Assembly (NCBI RefSeq): GCF_014196805.1
Contig: NZ_JACIEI010000002.1
Location: 186,001 to 250,000 of the forward strand
Direction of reading: 5' to 3'
Source: Sulfitobacter undariae
GTDB taxonomy: Bacteria; Pseudomonadota; Alphaproteobacteria; Rhodobacterales; Rhodobacteraceae
Length of the DNA: 64,000 nt
Of the stretch, positions 61,373-64,000 are shown in pieces. Made by a program: the position numbers and the translations under genes. The notes beneath the pieces are model-generated. The model was not told the DNA's origin. It saw nothing but the letters and a program-made list of their open reading frames with translations, and made no database searches. Positions within the stretch are counted from its first letter, which is position 1; each line of letters begins with the position of its first letter.

Positions 61373-62412
61373 AACCAATCCTCGCGGCGGCTGCCCACCG
61401 CATCTGCCACGGTGGCAAACCCGTCGCGGGCCAAGCGTTCGTCAATGCCTTTGGCAATCGCAGGCACCATCGCCAGCCCACCAAACACCAGAGCGGTGTA
61501 AAGTTGAACAGCGCAAGCGCCGGCGCAAATCTTGGCATAGGCCTGATCCGCATCGCTGATACCACCGACCCCAATGAGGGGCACATCCGTCAACGTAGAC
61601 AAGCGTGCCAATACACGGGTGGATTTTTCAAATAACGGCGCACCAGATAATCCACCTGCCTCGCCTTTGTGGGGCGATTGCAAACCGTCGCGCGACAGCG
61701 TGGTATTGGTTGCGATGATCGCGGCAACGCCCGCATCTTGAGCCACTTGCGCCACGTCGGCAATCTCGGCTTCGGTCAAATCAGGGGCGATTTTCAAAAA
61801 GACTGGCGTGTCGCCGCGAACGTCCATCACACCTTGCAGCAGGCCTGCCAATGCGGCTTTGCCCTGAAGATCACGCAGCTTTTCGGTGTTGGGCGAAGAG
61901 ACATTGACCGTGGCAAAATCCACGTGATCGCGAGCGGCTTCCATCACCTGCGCAAAATCGGCGGCGCGGTCAGTGCTGGTTTTATTTGCGCCTAGGTTCA
62001 GACCCACGGGAATAGTGCGTTTGGCGGCGGCGATACGCGCACAGATCGCTTCCATGCCTTCGTTGTTGAACCCGAAACGGTTGATCGCAGCGCGGTCTTC
62101 GGTCAGGCGAAACAGGCGGGGTTTGTCGTTGCCCGGTTGGGGCAGGGGCGTGGCGGCACCGACTTCGATGAATCCGAAGCCCGCATCGCTGAGCGGTTCA
62201 ATCGCGGTGGCGTTTTTGTCAAATCCGGCGGCAAGACCGACAGGGTTGGCCAGACGCATTCCCGCCAGATCAACGCCAAGTCGCGGCGAGGTGATAGGCC
62301 CGGGACGTGCGGTAAGGCCCATGCGCAAAGCGCGAATGGCCAGCCCATGTGCCGCCTCTGGGTCAACGCGGTGCAGCAGTGTGAGGCCCAGTTTTTCGAT
62401 CAGTGCGTTCAT
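61369..62412 (-). CDS. pyrD: Dihydroorotate dehydrogenase (quinone), class 2
   Basis: Membrane-associated flavoenzyme oxidising dihydroorotate to orotate with ubiquinone; 347 residues. [55 protein letters not shown] and [17 protein letters not shown] (FMN-binding) are diagnostic, and the N-terminal helix fits the class 2 membrane anchor. It overlaps the upstream DUF1330 gene and the downstream ArsC-like gene by four bases each. Confidence 0.97.
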   Translation of the reverse strand: MNALIEKLGLTLLHRVDPEAAHGLAIRALRMGLTARPGPITSPRLGVDLAGMRLANPVGLAAGFDKNATAIEPLSDAGFGFIEVGAATPLPQPGNDKPRLFRLTEDRAAINRFGFNNEGMEAICARIAAAKRTIPVGLNLGANKTSTDRAADFAQVMEAARDHVDFATVNVSSPNTEKLRDLQGKAALAGLLQGVMDVRGDTPVFLKIAPDLTEAEIADVAQVAQDAGVAAIIATNTTLSRDGLQSPHKGEAGGLSGAPLFEKSTRVLARLSTLTDVPLIGVGGISDADQAYAKICAGACAVQLYTALVFGGLAMVPAIAKGIDERLARDGFATVADAVGSRREDWL

Positions 62413-62840
62413 GCAAATATTCCTGATGCGGGGAGGGGTTTGCTGCGGATCAGGCGCGAATTCATCACGGCTGCTTGACGGTGAACCACGGCCTTTTGAT
62501 ATTCAGGGTCAGTGACCATTGCCAAAAACGCGCCTGCATTTTTGTATTGGGCGATGAACATGGCATCCCATGGCTCGTCCGTGGGGCCGATCAGCGCCAC
62601 TTCAAAGCCGCCGCGCCAGATGATTTTGCCGCCGACACGCTTGAGGACGGGACCGCTGGCTTCTCCGTAATTGGCATAGGCTTGCGCCCCTGTCAGGTTT
62701 TGGCCTGCCAATGCGTGCTCTGCTGGATATTGTGCCAACGGATGAAACTGCACAAGGTTGAGCATGTTAATAGGTGTGTCGCGGGGCAGCGATTTGAATA
62801 TCTCGAACTGTGCGCGTTCGGTATCGGCGTAATGGGTCAT
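62409..62840 (-). CDS. DUF1330-type dimeric barrel protein
   Basis: 143 residues, resembling DUF1330/ABM-like ferredoxin folds ([58 protein letters not shown]). No known reaction. Overlaps DUF952 upstream and pyrD downstream by ATGA junctions. Confidence 0.8.
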   Translation of the reverse strand: MTHYADTERAQFEIFKSLPRDTPINMLNLVQFHPLAQYPAEHALAGQNLTGAQAYANYGEASGPVLKRVGGKIIWRGGFEVALIGPTDEPWDAMFIAQYKNAGAFLAMVTDPEYQKAVVHRQAAVMNSRLIRSKPLPASGIFA

Positions 62841-63187
62841 ACTGCGGCTTCCTCTAATCCAGCGGGAAATTGGTGAACACCCTCAACCAATGGCAAAGGC
62901 TGCGCCCAAACAACATCTGTCAGCGCCAATTCACGGTAGAGATGGGGGAACAGCGCATCGCCGCGCGAGACTTCCCATTCCAGTTCAGGTTCCAGTGCTT
63001 CCGTCTCGGCGGCGATCAGGAATAGCCCGTCTTGCCCTGCGAAATGTTTCGCGGCGGTTTCGGCGGCCTGTGTGGCGGTGGAAAAATGGATATAGCCATC
63101 GGCGACATCAATCGGCGCGCCTGTTGTGCGGCCCTCTTTGCGCAGGGTTTGCCATTCATCGGTGCGGAAAATTTTAAATATAAGCAT
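62837..63187 (-). CDS. DUF952 family protein
   Basis: 116 residues. IFKIFRTDEWQTLRKEGRTT, DVADGYIHFSTATQAAETAA and DALFPHLYRELALTDVVW are the DUF952 hallmarks. Some members are glutathione S-transferase-like or of unknown function. Lies first in the pyrD operon of this window; DUF952 next to pyrD is a recurring arrangement in the group. Confidence 0.85.
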   Translation of the reverse strand: MLIFKIFRTDEWQTLRKEGRTTGAPIDVADGYIHFSTATQAAETAAKHFAGQDGLFLIAAETEALEPELEWEVSRGDALFPHLYRELALTDVVWAQPLPLVEGVHQFPAGLEEAAV

Positions 63188-63347
63188 GTTTATGTGATGC
63201 CTCTGCGGGGCAGGTGGGTCAAGGGCGAACGATGGGCAATGCGGCTGGGCGTGTTGCTTGGTTTTCTAGGGTAGGTGGTATCTGGCTTTGACAGGCGCAG
63301 TAACGCAGGCCACGATATAGGCAGTGATTCCAATGGGGGACCCCACC

Positions 63348-64000
63348 ATGAAACGATTCCTTTTAAGCGCCGCAACCATAAGCCTGACAGCAGGTATGGC
63401 CAGCGCCGATTATAACCTGACGATTTTGCATACCAATGATTTCCATGCGCGGTTTGAGCCGATCAGCAAATATGACGGCCCTTGCGCGTCTGAGGATAAC
63501 ACCGCTGGCGATTGTTTTGGCGGCACGGCACGTCTGGTGACGGCGATCAAAGATGCCCGCGCCCGTACCAATAACGCGATCCTTGTGGATGGTGGGGATC
63601 AACTCCAAGGCACGCTATTTTACTCGTATTACAAGGGGAAAATGGCCGCCGAGATGATGAACAAACTGGGCTATGACGGTATGACCGTGGGCAACCACGA
63701 ATTCGACGATGGTCCCGAAGTGCTGGCGTCCTTCATGTCGGCGGTGCAGTTCCCTATCTTGATGTCTAACGCGGATGTCAGCGCAGAACCTTTGCTGGCG
63801 GATAAGCTGGCTAAATCCACTGTGATTGAACGCGGCGGTGAAAAGATCGGCCTGATCGGCCTGACGCCAGAGGATACCCATGAACTGGCCAGCCCCGGTG
63901 ACAAGGTCACGTTCTCTGATCCGATTGCCGCTGTGCAAGGCGAAGTCGACAAACTGACCGCGCAGGGTGTGAACAAGATCATCGTGCTGAGCCATTCAGG
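63348..64000 (+). CDS. Secreted 5'-nucleotidase / UshA-like metallophosphoesterase (3' end outside window)
   Basis: Visible part ~217 residues. Signal peptide MKRFLLSAATISLTAGMASA, then the metallophosphoesterase motifs LTILHTNDFHARFE, DGGDQLQGT, GNHEFDDGPE and LSHSG at the edge. Expected to work in the periplasm on nucleotides. Start ATG 63348; divergent from the pyrD operon, so extracellular nucleotide use sits beside pyrimidine synthesis. Confidence 0.92.
   Translation, partial: MKRFLLSAATISLTAGMASADYNLTILHTNDFHARFEPISKYDGPCASEDNTAGDCFGGTARLVTAIKDARARTNNAILVDGGDQLQGTLFYSYYKGKMAAEMMNKLGYDGMTVGNHEFDDGPEVLASFMSAVQFPILMSNADVSAEPLLADKLAKSTVIERGGEKIGLIGLTPEDTHELASPGDKVTFSDPIAAVQGEVDKLTAQGVNKIIVLSHS

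Overview
The window is chromosomal DNA from an alphaproteobacterium of the Rhodobacterales (Roseobacter group). The evidence is family content and gene order: hsp20 followed by a DUF1150 gene, a pgeF-midA-lgt cluster, trxB divergent from an Lrp/AsnC gene, DUF952/DUF1330 genes joined to pyrD, a cdd-deoA-deoB-upp operon, a lone Hint-domain protein, and MerR-controlled beta-oxidation genes. The genus cannot be fixed from the sequence alone. Coding density is high, many neighbours overlap by 1-14 bases, and no rRNA, tRNA, CRISPR array, transposase or prophage was seen.

Layout. 0-8.5 kb: the 3' part of groEL, a DMT exporter, a Nudix hydrolase, a secreted lipase-like protein, a stand-alone PhnM-type hydrolase, purE-purK, a heat-shock pair (Hsp20 + DUF1150) behind a sigma-32-type promoter, and a PhzF-family isomerase. 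8.6-10.8 kb: ATP sulfurylase/APS kinase whose reading frame runs on upstream into an EPS-associated MarR-type winged-helix domain, with a near-perfect 26-bp palindrome in front. 10.9-20.6 kb: trxB/Lrp, a Hint protein, pgeF-midA-lgt, ubiK, a YbjN-like gene, proC-csaA-hydroxyacid dehydrogenase and tdk. A noncoding stretch at 17.1-17.4 kb carries CtrA-like and DnaA-like motifs.

20.7-31.7 kb is the most accessory part. It has ArsH, a KAS III-like enzyme, an orphan BrnA-type protein, a MarR-controlled quinol monooxygenase operon with a 20-bp palindromic operator, and an orphan Imm11-type immunity gene, mixed with carB and small conserved genes. Two families of dispersed repeats lie in its gaps. 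31.7-49.2 kb is mostly core metabolism: glyA, nadK, a CsbD stress protein behind a GGAAC-N17-CGTT promoter, prpE, a malic enzyme-PTA fusion, the nucleoside salvage operon, a SPOR protein, an acyl-CoA synthetase, and a DMT transporter coupled to a PAPS sulfotransferase.

49.2-57.9 kb reads as one fatty- or branched-acyl degradation operon on the minus strand: MerR, a long acyl-CoA dehydrogenase, small proteins, a lipoprotein, GST, thiolase, an NTF2-like protein and the FadB-type multifunctional enzyme. A second MerR gene sits upstream, and an array of ACGT-centred half-sites lies between the two. 58-64 kb: two PaaI thioesterases with a MATE transporter, a five-gene pyrD operon with stop-start overlaps at every junction, and the start of a secreted 5'-nucleotidase that runs off the end.
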